This document shows positions 19,202 through 30,776 of a stretch of DNA of 64,000 bases, in pieces. The position numbers and the translations under genes were made by a program. Below the pieces are notes generated by a model. The model was not told the DNA's origin. It did no database searches and was given only the letters and a program-made list of their open reading frames with translations. Positions within the stretch are counted from its first letter, which is position 1; each line of letters begins with the position of its first letter. This DNA comes from Kalaharituber pfeilii (taxonomy: Eukaryota; Ascomycota; Pezizomycetes; Pezizales; Pezizaceae): the NCBI GenBank assembly GCA_015179045.1, contig WHUZ01000002.1, positions 1,550,001-1,614,000 on the forward strand. Direction: 5' to 3'.

Positions 19202-22200
19202 AAGTTGGGAGCAAAACAGGAAAAAAAAAAAAGGGAAACAGTAGAGGTTGGTGGTTGCTATTATGTATATAAATTAGAAATTGCTCTACAATTTATCAAG
19301 AGCCAGGATTGATATTTCAGAACCCAAATCTCTTGTCTCCGAAGTCCCCACCTTAGCCCAACTACTGGATAAGGTAGTCTAGTGCCAAGAGAGTTAAACT
19401 TTGAAGGTTCGGGGTGACAAAAGACGTATTCGAAAAACCTCAGCTTCATCTATTTTCCACTGGATTAATCCACTCTGAGCTCATCCCCCCCTGGTACTTT
19501 ATATTCGGTCTACAATATTGATACAAGATCCTAGTAACTTTGATTTTAGAAAAGTGGTGTACGGTAGTCTTGAATTAAGAACTCAAGTTCTTGACCTTTG
19601 TGTTGGTTTTCCTGACAGGCATTTAGTGACTTTACAGAAAGTAGGTGACATTTCCATCTTATCGCCGAATCGACAGCATCAAGCAAGAGATTGAATTTAC
19701 TGAAAAGTAAGAGTTCGTTTGGAATCAATTTATTATAATGAATACGCAGAGTTTTCTAGAAGGGAAAAAAAAGCCTAGGCTGAATATAAAGTGGAAAATT
19801 GGGAAACTGTATACCGCCGACGAGGCAATATGTCAGGCCATCTCTGTTCTCATTCACTGGCATTGCATTTGTCCTAAGCATGTCTAAATTAGGTGTGTAA
19901 AGTGTTCAAGTTGTGAATTTTTAGTGGATCTATACATGCAATCGAAGTGCTTACCCAAGTTTTTTATTTTTATTTTTTTAACGCCTCATCCTATTGCTAA
20001 TGTAAATTTTGAGTGTACTTTAGTTAGAATTATTAAAACTCCAGCAAAAGGTTCCTAAAAGGAGTATGTATAACTTCGATCCGTAGACTAAGCTATAAAG
20101 CAAATTGTGGAATTAAGGAAACCTCAGGAAGTACATAGGGCTTGATAAATGCAGGTTGCGATAACATTGAAGCCGTCTAGCAGTGGTAAATGAACTGTAT
20201 TGGTGAGCCCCGCGAAGAGGTTACATGAGTCACTGGATAGTACAGTATTCTATCATAGTGCTCAAGAAATTTTTTTCTAGTGGTCAAAAGAGGTATCGCG
20301 TCGAACTGAATTCAGCGTTCAACCCACGGAACTGCCCAAGCCCATCTGCTTGAAAGATGTCCTAGGAATTCGGGATAGTCATTGAGTATGAGCAGTGAGG
20401 GGTGCGAAATCTGGGAAAACAGTTTTGGAGAGGATCAATACGTGTGAGCTATCTAGGTCGCCGCTGTGTTTGCTCGAACTCCAGAGTCAAGTGGTAAACA
20501 AATCTATCGCTAATATACCGTTGTAGCTGCAGTTCCAAGGGGAATATCAACGAATAAGCCGATGAAGAGAATCCCGATGAGGTCCCGCACATGACATACA
20601 TATGTATGTCAGAGGCGGCTGCACAAAGAGACCCCTACAGGTTTCATACAGCCTTCGTCACTCTGTTACTCTCCGCCATGGTACCATAGGAGCTGGGTGC
20701 GGCTGCTGGTAAACCATAGTCTGGTTGGCCTGCCCCCCCCACAAAACTAGGTAAACTGTGCTGGTTAACCGTGAAAGCGTGAACAGTGGTCACGACAGGA
20801 GTTGCAACTACTATTTATAGATTTTCGTGCCACAAACCAGTGCTCCTTCCATGGTAGGGCATAGATTTTGATGGTCCTTGGGCGATTGGCTGTACTCAAT
20901 GGAAACGTCCAGTTTTATGCCCCTTTTCCTCCACAGTACGGAATTACTAACGGTCATAAAGTACCACTGCACCTGTACAACTGCCCCCTCTCGTTGGTGA
21001 CGTCCACACCTACTGGGCGGCATGGACTTTCCTCGAACTCTCATTCCACCTTGCAGCCAGTCGAGACCTCGCAGCACCTCAACCCCAAAGAAAGTTTCTT
21101 CTACAAAGGTGGACAGTGGTTAGCAAGCAATCGCAAGCCATAATAATTCGAACTTCCGATCTCTCACCGAACCCTTGATTCTGCGCCGAGAGCAGATGGA
21201 AACTTGAGTTACTATGTACTACAAAGTACTGAATCTTGGCTTAATAACGCGGACTATTTTGGTATAGTACAGAGGAGAGTAGGAGGTTAACTCCCCCCCC
21301 CCAACCTTGGTATGAGACTACCCCCAACCCAGCCTCTCTTGCGGCATGAAAAACCCGGGATCTACATGTGAAATAAGTACATTCGGAGCCGAAACTGTAA
21401 GAGCCGAAGTTAGACATCTTTGGCCGGGCAGCCATATGAATGCCCTGATAAAGTTTAAGCTTAAATATCGGCCCGACCAGATATACTTTACTAAAAAAGT
21501 ATGTATTGGATTTAAGGCTTGAGTTACATACATTCATACAGTACTGAGGCGAATCCAATAACATATCCAAATTGACCATATATAGAGGGGCGTAACTCAC
21601 CTACCGTACTACTATTGAGCGTATATTCTGGCAACCTGCCTCTCTACACTGGGTACCAGAGCAACACTCCCCCATCCCCGTCCCTTTCAGAATGAAAACT
21701 ATCCAATGCAACACGGCATTACCCTGAACCCTGCGCTTCGCTCCTTAGATAACAATCGGCATTTAGTATGCGAACTGCGTACTCGGGTAAAATCAACTCA
21801 CCAAACCACAAGAATCAGAGAAAACAAAAAAAATTTTTTGGTAAGTACATACCAAATCAGCCAAGTCATAGAACCCCCCAATCAGGTCAGACGCAGTACG
21901 AAAATGCAAAGATTTCACAAATAAAAATGGTTTTGATTTTCTGCAAGAATGCGACGCACAATTCCACATGATATACTTATTACTCTGACATGCAAGTGGC
22001 AAACAAAACAAATACGTGATACCAGAAGCACACAAATTATACAGCCTTCCAAGCAAGAACAATAACCAACACACCAATTGCAACTAATTGACACAACTCC
22101 TTCGTTCTTTTCATCCTAGATATATGAGACTATGCTATTTTCTCCACCCCAACCACTACCAGGCAGAAAGCTCAACATGACAATAATGTGTAATTACCCA

Positions 22201-22633
22201 TATCAAATAATCTATGTAGGTAATGGATCAAATCAAATTCATCAACAAAAAGAAAATTAGAAAACGATACCGCACTGCCTTTCATTCCTCAGTCCCATTT
22301 TCCCAAAATGAAGCATTGCATGACAAACAATGGAGAAGACATCAACAATTTTGCAAGAGAGTCAACTAAGACGAAGAAGAAAAATTAATTAAACGCACTT
22401 GGGGAATAGTTCGGTATGGATTCCCGACGAGAAGGCAAGCATCTCAAATCTGAACCATACCAAATATGAAAGAAACGCTAAAGTCATTAATACCGCAAAA
22501 ACCTACAACGCCTCTGGGCGAGTGAGTAGTGACTGACGGAATGAGTACTTTTATTTACTGAAGTGAGCGATTCCCATCGAACCTCCCTTTACCCCCCCCC
22601 TTAGCCATCATCCTCTCCTACACTTTCACGCAG
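19202..22633. other. Long AT-rich intergenic region, 3.4 kb
   Basis: No gene is supported on either strand; frames are short and lack family motifs. A perfect 20-nt palindrome lies at 20592-20611 (tgacatacatatgtatgtca). C runs occur at 20733 and 21293. Decayed repeats are likely but none can be named. Confidence 0.5.
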
Positions 22634-24422
22634 TCAAGAAGCCTCCTTCTTTCGCTTCTCTTCCATGGGGAAACCGCCTTCCAAGCCTCGCTCACACTTC
22701 ATCCTGCCTCGGACCTCATCAATCCTATCAAGCAGCCATCCACTCCACCAAGCCTCACTCTCTCCCTTCGGATTGGGGTCCTTGAATCCGAAGATGACAC
22801 TGTCATTCAAAACACACTTGCCCTTAACCCACTTCCATTGCAGGCACTTCTCACGCTCCTTGCATGCCTGTGCACATTTATCACGGTCGTCTATGGCTGC
22901 TTTCTCGGTGTTGCTGAATCTCAGATAATCTCTCCACTTGTTGCGATTGTTTTCATCCTCTATTTTGTCAATGTCAGACTCCCTGGGTGGATTCTCCTTG
23001 CTGAAACCGGATGGATAACCGGGAACCTCAAGCCATTTATCGTTTGAGAGATTGTCCCATGCCGGTTCCAAGCTAGTCAGGAAGGGACGAGCAAAACGGT
23101 GGTACAGATCCGAGTAAAGAATGTATCCGCCATTCTTCTTATCCTTTGCAAGTTTTTGCTCCATCAGTCGCTCGAATTCCCACAACTCCTGTACATCACC
23201 TTGCCCAACGTGATGGAAGCTGAGGATCTCACTGCACCATGTCCTGTCGTCCCATCGAATCCCGTACCAAGGCTCTCCCTGGAGTCTGCCACGTTCATAT
23301 GTCAACCCTACGCCAACTTTATCCATGACTCTACTCAACACATGATCTCCACAGCAGTGATTGATTGCGTATTCCTCAAATGCGTGCTCAAGCTCCGGAT
23401 GGTCAACGACAGCAAGCTTTGCGGCGGCTCCGGAAAGAATATATCCAGTTCCTCCGTGAGCAAAAATCTCATTGCCAAGTAATGTCTGACTCCCAATGTA
23501 AAGTGGCTTCGAGGGATTGTAGGTTGCATCAAGATAGCGGACAAGATTTCCGACGAATACAAAAGAGTCAGCATCGATAAAGATATACCATCTCTTACCC
23601 GGAACTGCTCGGTAAGCCTGGTACAATATCGGGACATTCTTGTACTTGTCGAGATCCCAGCCACCGTCTAGCTTCATCTTCGCAATATCCAAATTATATG
23701 GGCGGGTTGATGGGATGGCATCAAGATTTGTAAATCCAGGGAAGGGCTTGATCACCCTGGCCTTACGATAAATCTCGAATTGCTTGTGATCCTCCTTGAG
23801 CGCTGGCTTAACGTTTTTCAGACAGTCGTGCACAGGAACATTTCCAAAACGTTCCGCTAGGTCAGAGAAAACTAGAAAGTTGGGAGTTCGGGTTGTAGTA
23901 GTGATAAGGTGAATGGGAAGTCGTTGCCAGATAACTTGAGAGCCGGTCTTGATAACGAGAACCACATCTTCGGCGCCTTCAGGGGGAGGGAATGGAGCTG
24001 GGTCTGGATGATATTCGAGATCGAAATCAGATTTTGGTGGCGGTGGGGTTGGAAGGGGGGGGAGGGGGTATTTGGAGTTGATTGGAACGGGAGGCTCAGT
24101 GTCGGGCTAGATGTTTAGACTTTGGTCAGCACCATTGCAGACGCACATGAACGGGGGGACGGAGGGGGGGGGGGATCTGAAGCAAGAGGGGACGAACCAC
24201 CAAATTCGTGTCGGACCGGCTGGAGAAGCTCCATATGCTGCCTAGAAAGAGGACAACGCTGACCACAGCTATCAATTTAATGAAGCGGCCATGGCGATTT
24301 TCCATGAAAGGCAGAACGGAATAGAGGCGGCCGACTATGCCGGGTCGGTTGCGCTTTTCAAAGAATGGACTGCTCGCTCTGTCCCCAATGGGGGAGCGCG
24401 ACGGTGAGCGTGACGACGGCAT
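22634..24422 (-). CDS. Fringe-like glycosyltransferase, family GT31, type II membrane protein
   Basis: Two exons (24422-24147 and 24106-22634) with a 40-bp intron give 582 residues. A signal anchor (LIAVVSVVLFLGSIWSF) lies at about residues 50-66 after a Ser/Arg-rich cytosolic tail, followed by a Pro-rich stem. The catalytic part has DVVLVIKTGSQVIWQRLP, NFLVFSDL and RWYIFIDADSFVFVGNL (the D-x-D metal site near residue 270). LYIGSQ, FAHGGTGYILSG, CCGDHVLSRVMDKVGV and SFHHVG follow in the order seen in fringe and core-1 galactosyltransferase relatives. A Cys-rich PAN-like tail (CAQACKEREKCLQWKWVKGKC) closes the protein. It probably acts in the Golgi on wall or secreted glycans; donor and acceptor are unknown. 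Confidence 0.85.
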
Positions 24423-26058
24423 TGTGACAGTGCCGCTGCGAACAGACGAGAGTTCAAGTGCTCGCCACTAAAAGGGGTCGACGTTCGTGAGTTTAGCGCC
24501 AAGGAGTGTGATGCTGGGAAGGGCTGTGTAGCAAGGCCCCATAGACCTTCGGCAGGGCGAGGGCGACGTGCAAAATACAAGATGCGAGTAGCGACAGCAA
24601 GAAGAGGAAGAGAAAAGAGAGCCGGCACAAGAGGAAGATGGGTATGTGAGCTGCTGGGGAGAGCACGGCAAAATGAAGGGTGGTGGTGGTGGGGAGAGGG
24701 CCGCTGGTTGCGGGTGAGGGAACTTGAGACGTAAGCACGCAGGCCCTGTCAGTCTGCGAGCTTCAACCTTGCTCTCACAGGAAACGCCCCGGGCGATCGA
24801 GTCAGACAGGGGACGGTCAAGTCAGGGACGGTCACGGTCAAGTCGCGGAGTAAGAAGCTCAAGCTTTTTCCGGCAACGAATCTGCGTCGCGCGCTGGGCC
24901 GCGTGGAGAAAGTCAACGGGCTCAGCCTGGGGAGCGCAATAACGCCGTCCCCTCCCCCCCAATATGGCGACCCATGAAGTGGCACTTGCGTCAGGGCCCC
25001 CGCCTCCGGCCGGAGACGGCAGCCAAGCAAACAGCATGCCATCGACTATGCGGAATAGCCGGGCGCCGTCGGGGGCGTTAATAATATATGTGCAGAGCAG
25101 CTATGAATAACACGGGATTCTGACGTGGGGCATGTTGCGCAAGTAAGAAACGGTGAATGCCGCTATATATAGGCATGGCCATGTCACTTGGCCTCATGAT
25201 CTCATATGCATATGCATACAGGAACAGTTGATGGTTCATGATGGTGCGGCTTCCAGTGGTCGCTTGAACCGTCAGCTCTGTTCCATCTGAAATTCTAGCA
25301 AACGAGCTTGTGCAACGCCCCCTCTCGGCTCTGGGGTGTCCACTGCATTCCCACCGTGTTTGGCACCGCTGGTGCTACCGATACTTTATAGCCAAAAAGT
25401 GCATTGCTACCAGTACTCTATTGAGCTTTGTTACACAAATGCGAAGTTTGCACTCCAGAACTGTGCTAAGTAGGTGCTATCGCAACTAGGAGATTAGTTA
25501 AGGACGCATAGGTACTGTATGATATGCCTTGGGCGCGATTTCAAATCCAGATGCCGGAAGATTAGGTCAATCTCCCCGACTGCATTCAACGAACTTGTCA
25601 GAATCATATCCGATGAGCACGCAGGCCGGCCGAGTGGATGTTTCGACAGGCTGGTTTTAGGCGTGCTATCATATGATAGATAGCGCTGCGGCACAAATCA
25701 CTGGTTAACTTCCGAATGACTTCATCTAGTCTAGTACTGTATTGTACTTATACCAGCATATCATAGCACTGTAGCCGCACGTGGATTCTCCCCAGCGCCG
25801 CAAGTGACGTGGCGCGGATCCGGGGCCGCCCCTCCCCCCATCACCCCCCCCCCACGACCCCGCGACCAGCGCAGGCTTGGCGTTCCTGGCCGATGGTGAG
25901 ATATCATACCTCTGCTGCGACGGGACGGCGTTAGACACAGGCACAGTCTAGTCCAGTCCTCCCCCATCCCCTCATACTGACCCCCCATCTCATATCCTGC
26001 CAGCTGACTGGCCACAACATTCCTCAGCGTCAAGTAGCCACAAGTTAACCCGCCAGCA
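24423..26058. other. GC-rich divergent intergenic region
   Basis: This is the 5' flank of the GT31 gene (-) and RIB4 (+). 24680-25080 is notably GC-rich with C and G runs. 25100-26040 is more AT-rich and has a CT-rich leader before RIB4. Frames here are compositional artefacts. Confidence 0.45.
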
Positions 26059-27430
26059 ATGTTCGCAGGCACCAAAGCCCCGGCCAATCACAAGCACACG
26101 ATGGTACGCTTCTGACGCCCCCCCCCGTCTTGTCATTTTTGTCTCCTATTCTGAGCATGCTGCCATGCGCGGTGGCTCTCCTGTGAGCCAGCCATCTCTT
26201 GGTCGTCTTAATTTGCGAATTTGGGCAATAGTCAATTTTTGCTAAAGCCCGAGTTTGCCTAACGCTCTTCCATATGCATACACAGGATCCAACCTCCGGG
26301 TCTTGATCGTGCATGCACGGTGGAACTCAACGCTTATCGCGCCGCTTGTCGAGGGAGCTAAGAAAAAGTTACTGGAAAGGGCGTGCAAGAATCCAGAATT
26401 GTGATACAAAGTGTGCCTGGCAGCTGGGAATTGCCAATTGCTGTGCAGCGGTAATTATCCCCTTCTCCATCTCGCTTCCCGCCCCTCTTCGTCTTGCATC
26501 GTCTCTTAGCGCGTGGGGAATGGATGAAAGAAAACCCAAGGGATCTCTCAGCCGAGCTAATACCTCATAATTACTGGCAATAAAAGTCTCTATGCAGCCT
26601 CGCAAATTCAGGCGGCCAGCGCAAACCCGTCTTCTGGCGACCTGCTTGGCGGTTCGACTACTGACTTGACTAAGACTGCTTCGCCTAATTCGGAGCCATT
26701 TGATGCTATCATTGCAATTGGAGTGTTAATCAAGGGCGACACTGTCCATTTTGAACATATCGCGGAGTCGGTCTCGAGAGGCTTGATGAGGGTGCAGTTG
26801 GACTATGGGGTATGTAGCCATCTGAAACTTGTGTTTGAATTGTTGTTGTTTGAGACGCCATTTGGTGAACGGTGGCTGATTTGATGGCTTTCTAGGTTCC
26901 TGTGATATTCGGCTTACTTGTAGGGCTATACCCCCGGTGTTTACATATTCTATTATCCGTTCATTCATAACATCCTCACAAATGCTCTCGTCATATATAC
27001 GGAAGCTCCTCATATTGATTTAATCAAATACAGACTGTCCTAAACGAGGATCAAGCAAAGAAGCGAGCAGGCCTAACTGTGGATGGCCACAACCACGGCG
27101 AAGACTGGGGTGACGTTGGTGCGTTCTTCCCGTATCCCCCCTCCATCACCCAGCTCCTCTTCTCCTTACCTACATTTCAATTCCATTCCCATGCTAACTT
27201 CTACTCCATGTCCCCACTGCCACCTCGTGGTGGCATGGGGCTACTGCGGGCACACATCTAGCTGTTGAAATGGTACGCATATGGATGCCATACACGTTCT
27301 TGCATAACACGCTATACTTTCCTTAGCTTGAGTTTCTGGCCTGCATGCATTGTAAAGCTGACATTGTTTTGTTGCGTGGGATATATAGGGCTATAAGCGA
27401 AAATTATGGACGGACGGTGTCATTTCATAG
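26059..27430 (+). pseudogene. RIB4: 6,7-dimethyl-8-ribityllumazine synthase gene, with two frame breaks
   Basis: Seven exons can be traced: 26059-26103, 26286-26450, 26587-26809, 26896-26919, 27034-27118, 27262-27272 and 27389-27430. They encode LRVLIVHARWNSTLIAPLVE, IQSVPGSWELPIAVQR, AIIAIGVLIKGDTVHFEHIA, GLMRVQLDYG, VPVIFGLL, NEDQAKKRAGL and HNHGEDWG, with AVEM and GYKRKLW at the end. This is the whole lumazine synthase, which condenses the ribityl pyrimidine and the butanone phosphate in riboflavin synthesis. The ATG frame does not enter exon 2 in frame. HDGS before SNLRVL needs one added or two removed bases in the CACAC run at 26096-26100. A second break lies at 26363-26386, between GAKKKLLE and VQESRIVIQ. 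Exons 3-7 are intact and in phase. It is either a recent pseudogene or carries two assembly indels. Confidence 0.85.
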
Positions 27431-28041
27431 GTCAAAGGCGGTCAAGGGGGGAGAACAGTTAGGCAAGCCTGGGTTCTACAATTCGGCTAAACAAGTTGTA
27501 CATGAATAACAACAATTGAAACAATCTGAATATTGTTTAGCCTAGAGGATATTTTTGCTTTTTGTTTTGATGTTTTGACCTGAAGAAGCAAACTGTGGCT
27601 GAGGCTATGGATGTGAATGCGGCTGGCTCAGGTAAACATTTTCTTGCTTTCTTCTTGTGAACGTTACCGTATCTTGCATATTTGAAAAGGTAAATAGGAA
27701 GAAAGGGCCTCAAGAAAGGTACGGCTGAACAGTACCTGGGAGACAAAAAGAGCAAATGCTATTGAGTTCTCCCCGGTATGCTATGGTCACAACATGAACA
27801 AAAAGAAAAAAATCTCATGCGGCCTATTTACACGAGCGTCCAATTAATTACTAATCAAACTCGTGTCCAAGGAGTATGGGCACGAGAGGAGCAATTCGAG
27901 CCTTTCAATCAACATAACATGCCTTAACTATATTACTAGTGTATGCCATAGTGTATCATATCATATCGTACAGATCTCTACTCCGCCCACCTGTCTAGTG
28001 CCATGCCCCAATCCTTCGAATAATATTCCCCGCCATCTAAG
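27431..28041. other. Convergent 3' region between RIB4 and SDHAF1
   Basis: No gene is seen. T-rich stretches typical of fungal 3' ends occur at 27540-27680. Confidence 0.5.
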
Positions 28042-28532
28042 TCATTCTCCTCCTCTACACCCTCCACTGCCTCCGCTGAAACTATCGAATAACATTCTTA
28101 ACCCCTCTCCTGAATACACCTCCAGCTTCCTCCTTCCTACTCGCAACAGATGCTCGATAGTGTCGAAGTCTTTGCGGTCGATGGAAAGGTGTGAGCGGAA
28201 CTCATCTCTTAGTAGTTTAAGTATTTGGTTAACATGGAGAAGAGAGGAATTAGTGAGGAGTATTACCGAGCGAAACGGATGAAGTTTTGGCGGGTCGCCT
28301 GGCTTGAAAAACAGTGGTTAGCTACTTGGTCAAGTAGTATTTGTTTTAGGAGAACAGAGTCTACTGTGAATATAGAGTTATAAGGATAATAACTGCGAAA
28401 CAAAAAAGAGTTAACCCCGACAACGGGTTTCAGACCGCTGACACAACGCACCTCTGGCTTCTTCCTCGCTTCGCGCAGACACGTCCTGTAGAGTGACAGC
28501 ACCTCACGTTGGAGGCCAGTAAGCCTTTTCAT
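28042..28532 (-). CDS. SDHAF1: LYR-motif succinate dehydrogenase assembly factor 1
   Basis: Three exons (28532-28452, 28298-28267, 28207-28042) give 92 residues. The N-terminus MKRLTGLQREVLSLYRTCLR carries the LYR motif. RQNFIRFARDEFRSHLSIDR and DFDTIEHLLRVGRRKLEVY are characteristic of SDHAF1/Sdh6 and appear only when both introns are removed, which confirms them. The factor delivers Fe-S clusters to the SDH iron-sulfur subunit in the mitochondrial matrix and protects it. The tail FSGGSGGCRGGE is not conserved in the family as far as I know. Confidence 0.9.
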
Positions 28533-29057
28533 TATTTTCCCGGGCCGCGCTGTGGGCTGGCTCCCTTGGCTCCGGTTAACACGACTGTGTATATTCGGGG
28601 CGTGGCAGTGATTAAGTTGCGGTGGTGATGGGACTCATCGCACTTAAGATTGATGCCGAGTTGCTGCTCCGCCAGCCACAGGCCGGGAACGGGGTGCGCA
28701 CGTATGTAAGTGGTTAGATGATGTCAGTGCTGAACTCGCGAGAGTTCGAGGCCGCGATGTGGGGTGACAGTCTTGGCTGAGGACTGCAGTGGGGGCCGGT
28801 TTGCTTTATAATTGAGGTCAGTCGGCAGCGGGTTAATATATTTGCGTCAATTGAGGGCAGGATTCTATGTAAGCTAGGTAGCAGCAGCCAGGGACTTGGT
28901 AAATACGAATACGGCGGCCTTTATTATGGTAACGTTGCTTCATTGAATCTGCCAACTCCTACGTGAACTATAGGCAATTTGCGCAGTCCAGCTTGCAATT
29001 GCGCAACAGAGGGAGCTGAGGATTTGTATTGCTCGGGACATTTTGATATTAAGAACA
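28533..29057. other. Divergent promoter region of SDHAF1 and the FAH-family gene
   Basis: Two divergent mitochondrial-type genes share this 525-bp region. I see no defined binding site. Confidence 0.4.
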
Positions 29058-30463
29058 ATGGCTTCCTCGTTTTCTGTGTGTATACCCATTCACGTTAACT
29101 ATTCTGTGAAAGCTCCAGGAGCTCGAAAGCTATTTCAATTTCTCTCACCTCCTCATGTCAGAGAGCTAATATATCTTCTCAATGCGAATCTCTATCTAGC
29201 GCCTCATTCGCTTCATTGCAACCGACGGTAAAGTCTACTACGGCAATGCCATCCTCCCCACCGGCATCAGCGACGCCGCAAAGACTACCAAGGCCAACCT
29301 CATTGAAGGAGACATCTTCTCTGCTGCGGCGAGGGTGAACGAGAACAAGGTCTTAGATGTCAAGAAATTGCTAGCGCCGATTGACCCAAGGGAGGTGAAG
29401 ACCGTGAGATGCTTGGGATTGAATTATGCAGCGCACGCGAAGGAGGTGAGTGAGTGAAGTGAGGGTTTTTGTTTTGGGAAGGTAGGTTGGGCTGATTAAA
29501 ACATTTGTGCCGGTCGGATGTAGTCAAATATGCCGATTCCTCAGAATCCGATTTTGTTTGTGAGTGTCCACGCTCTAAATTGTTGATCCTTGTGGAGTAA
29601 GTATTAATTTGTTGTCGTGGGAGAACAGTATAAGCCAGTTACCGCCCTAACTGGGCCTACCGGTATGCAATCTGGATTGCTTCCATAGCATAGCGAGTGT
29701 AAACTGATGATCTCACAAAGACCCCATCCCGGTGCCGACAATGGCACAAATCCCCCCAGAAGGCATTGACTATGAGTGTGAACTTGTAGTCATCATTGGG
29801 AAACCAGCACGAGATGTCTCGGAAGCTCAATCGTTAGATTATGTACTTGGTTACGCAGTTGGCAATGATGTGAGCCATAGGGAGTGGCAGATCAAGAAGG
29901 GAGGAGGGCAATGGTATGCTCCTATAAGTAATCTTGTCAGTCAAGTTATGGTATTAATGAGTGAATAGGAGTTTGGGTAAGGGATTTGATGGATGGGCGC
30001 CGTTTGGGCCGGCAGTGGTTTCACCAAAAGTTAGTGATCCCAATTAGCATCTAAACACACAATGTTCAGATAAAGCTAATGGTAGAGTCGTAGCTCATCC
30101 CTGATCCGAATAACCTGAGGATTTCAACAAAGGTGAATGGAAAAACAGTGCAGAACTCCACAACAGCGGATATGATCTTTTCTGTAGCAAAAACCATTAG
30201 CTTCCTGTCCCAAGGGACGACACTGCTTCCTGGGGATTTGATTTTCACCGGAACGTGAGTGATACAAGTAGCCCTGGTAGATCAAGATTCATTGTAAATA
30301 TGCTAATATTGCTGCATAAAATAACAGACCACAAGGTGTGGGAATGGGAATGAAGCCACAGCTCTGGCTGAAAGATGGTGATGAGGTTGAGGTGGCTTTG
30401 GAAGGTGTCGGTAGCTGCACAAATAAGGTGGTGTTTCAGAAGGCAGTAAATTCAAAGCTCTGA
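29058..30463 (+). CDS. Fumarylacetoacetate hydrolase family protein (FAHD1-like)
   Basis: Eight exons (29058-29075, 29200-29445, 29524-29559, 29629-29662, 29721-29913, 29969-30029, 30094-30254, 30328-30463) close in phase to 294 residues. The sequence has [94 protein letters not shown] and [16 protein letters not shown]. The Glu/Glu/Asp metal ligands of the family are present in YECELV and the downstream Asp. Length and layout fit the FAHD1/YcgM branch (acylpyruvase, oxaloacetate decarboxylase or tautomerase) rather than true FAH. No clear mitochondrial presequence is seen. The first exon is only 18 bp. Confidence 0.9.
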
Positions 30464-30776
30464 TACTCCAAGGCTATATACATTAATGTATGCATTTGTG
30501 AAATAGAGGAATACACTCTAAATTGAATGCTCTTGATCCCAAGGGGGACAGCAATGTTGCTCACTGCTGCACATTTCGTTACCTTCGGCATATCATGTGC
30601 TTCACACCTTTTGGTATCGGGGCATTTCCTATTCAGGTATGCAACCATATAGCACTTTCGGCCTTCCGCTACAAAACCACCAGAGCATAAATACTCTTCA
30701 CCCTCTCTTCCCTTCATCCTCCATTTCGTACTAGATGGATATGAAGTAGCTCACTGATGCGACTCTCTTCTAAGGC

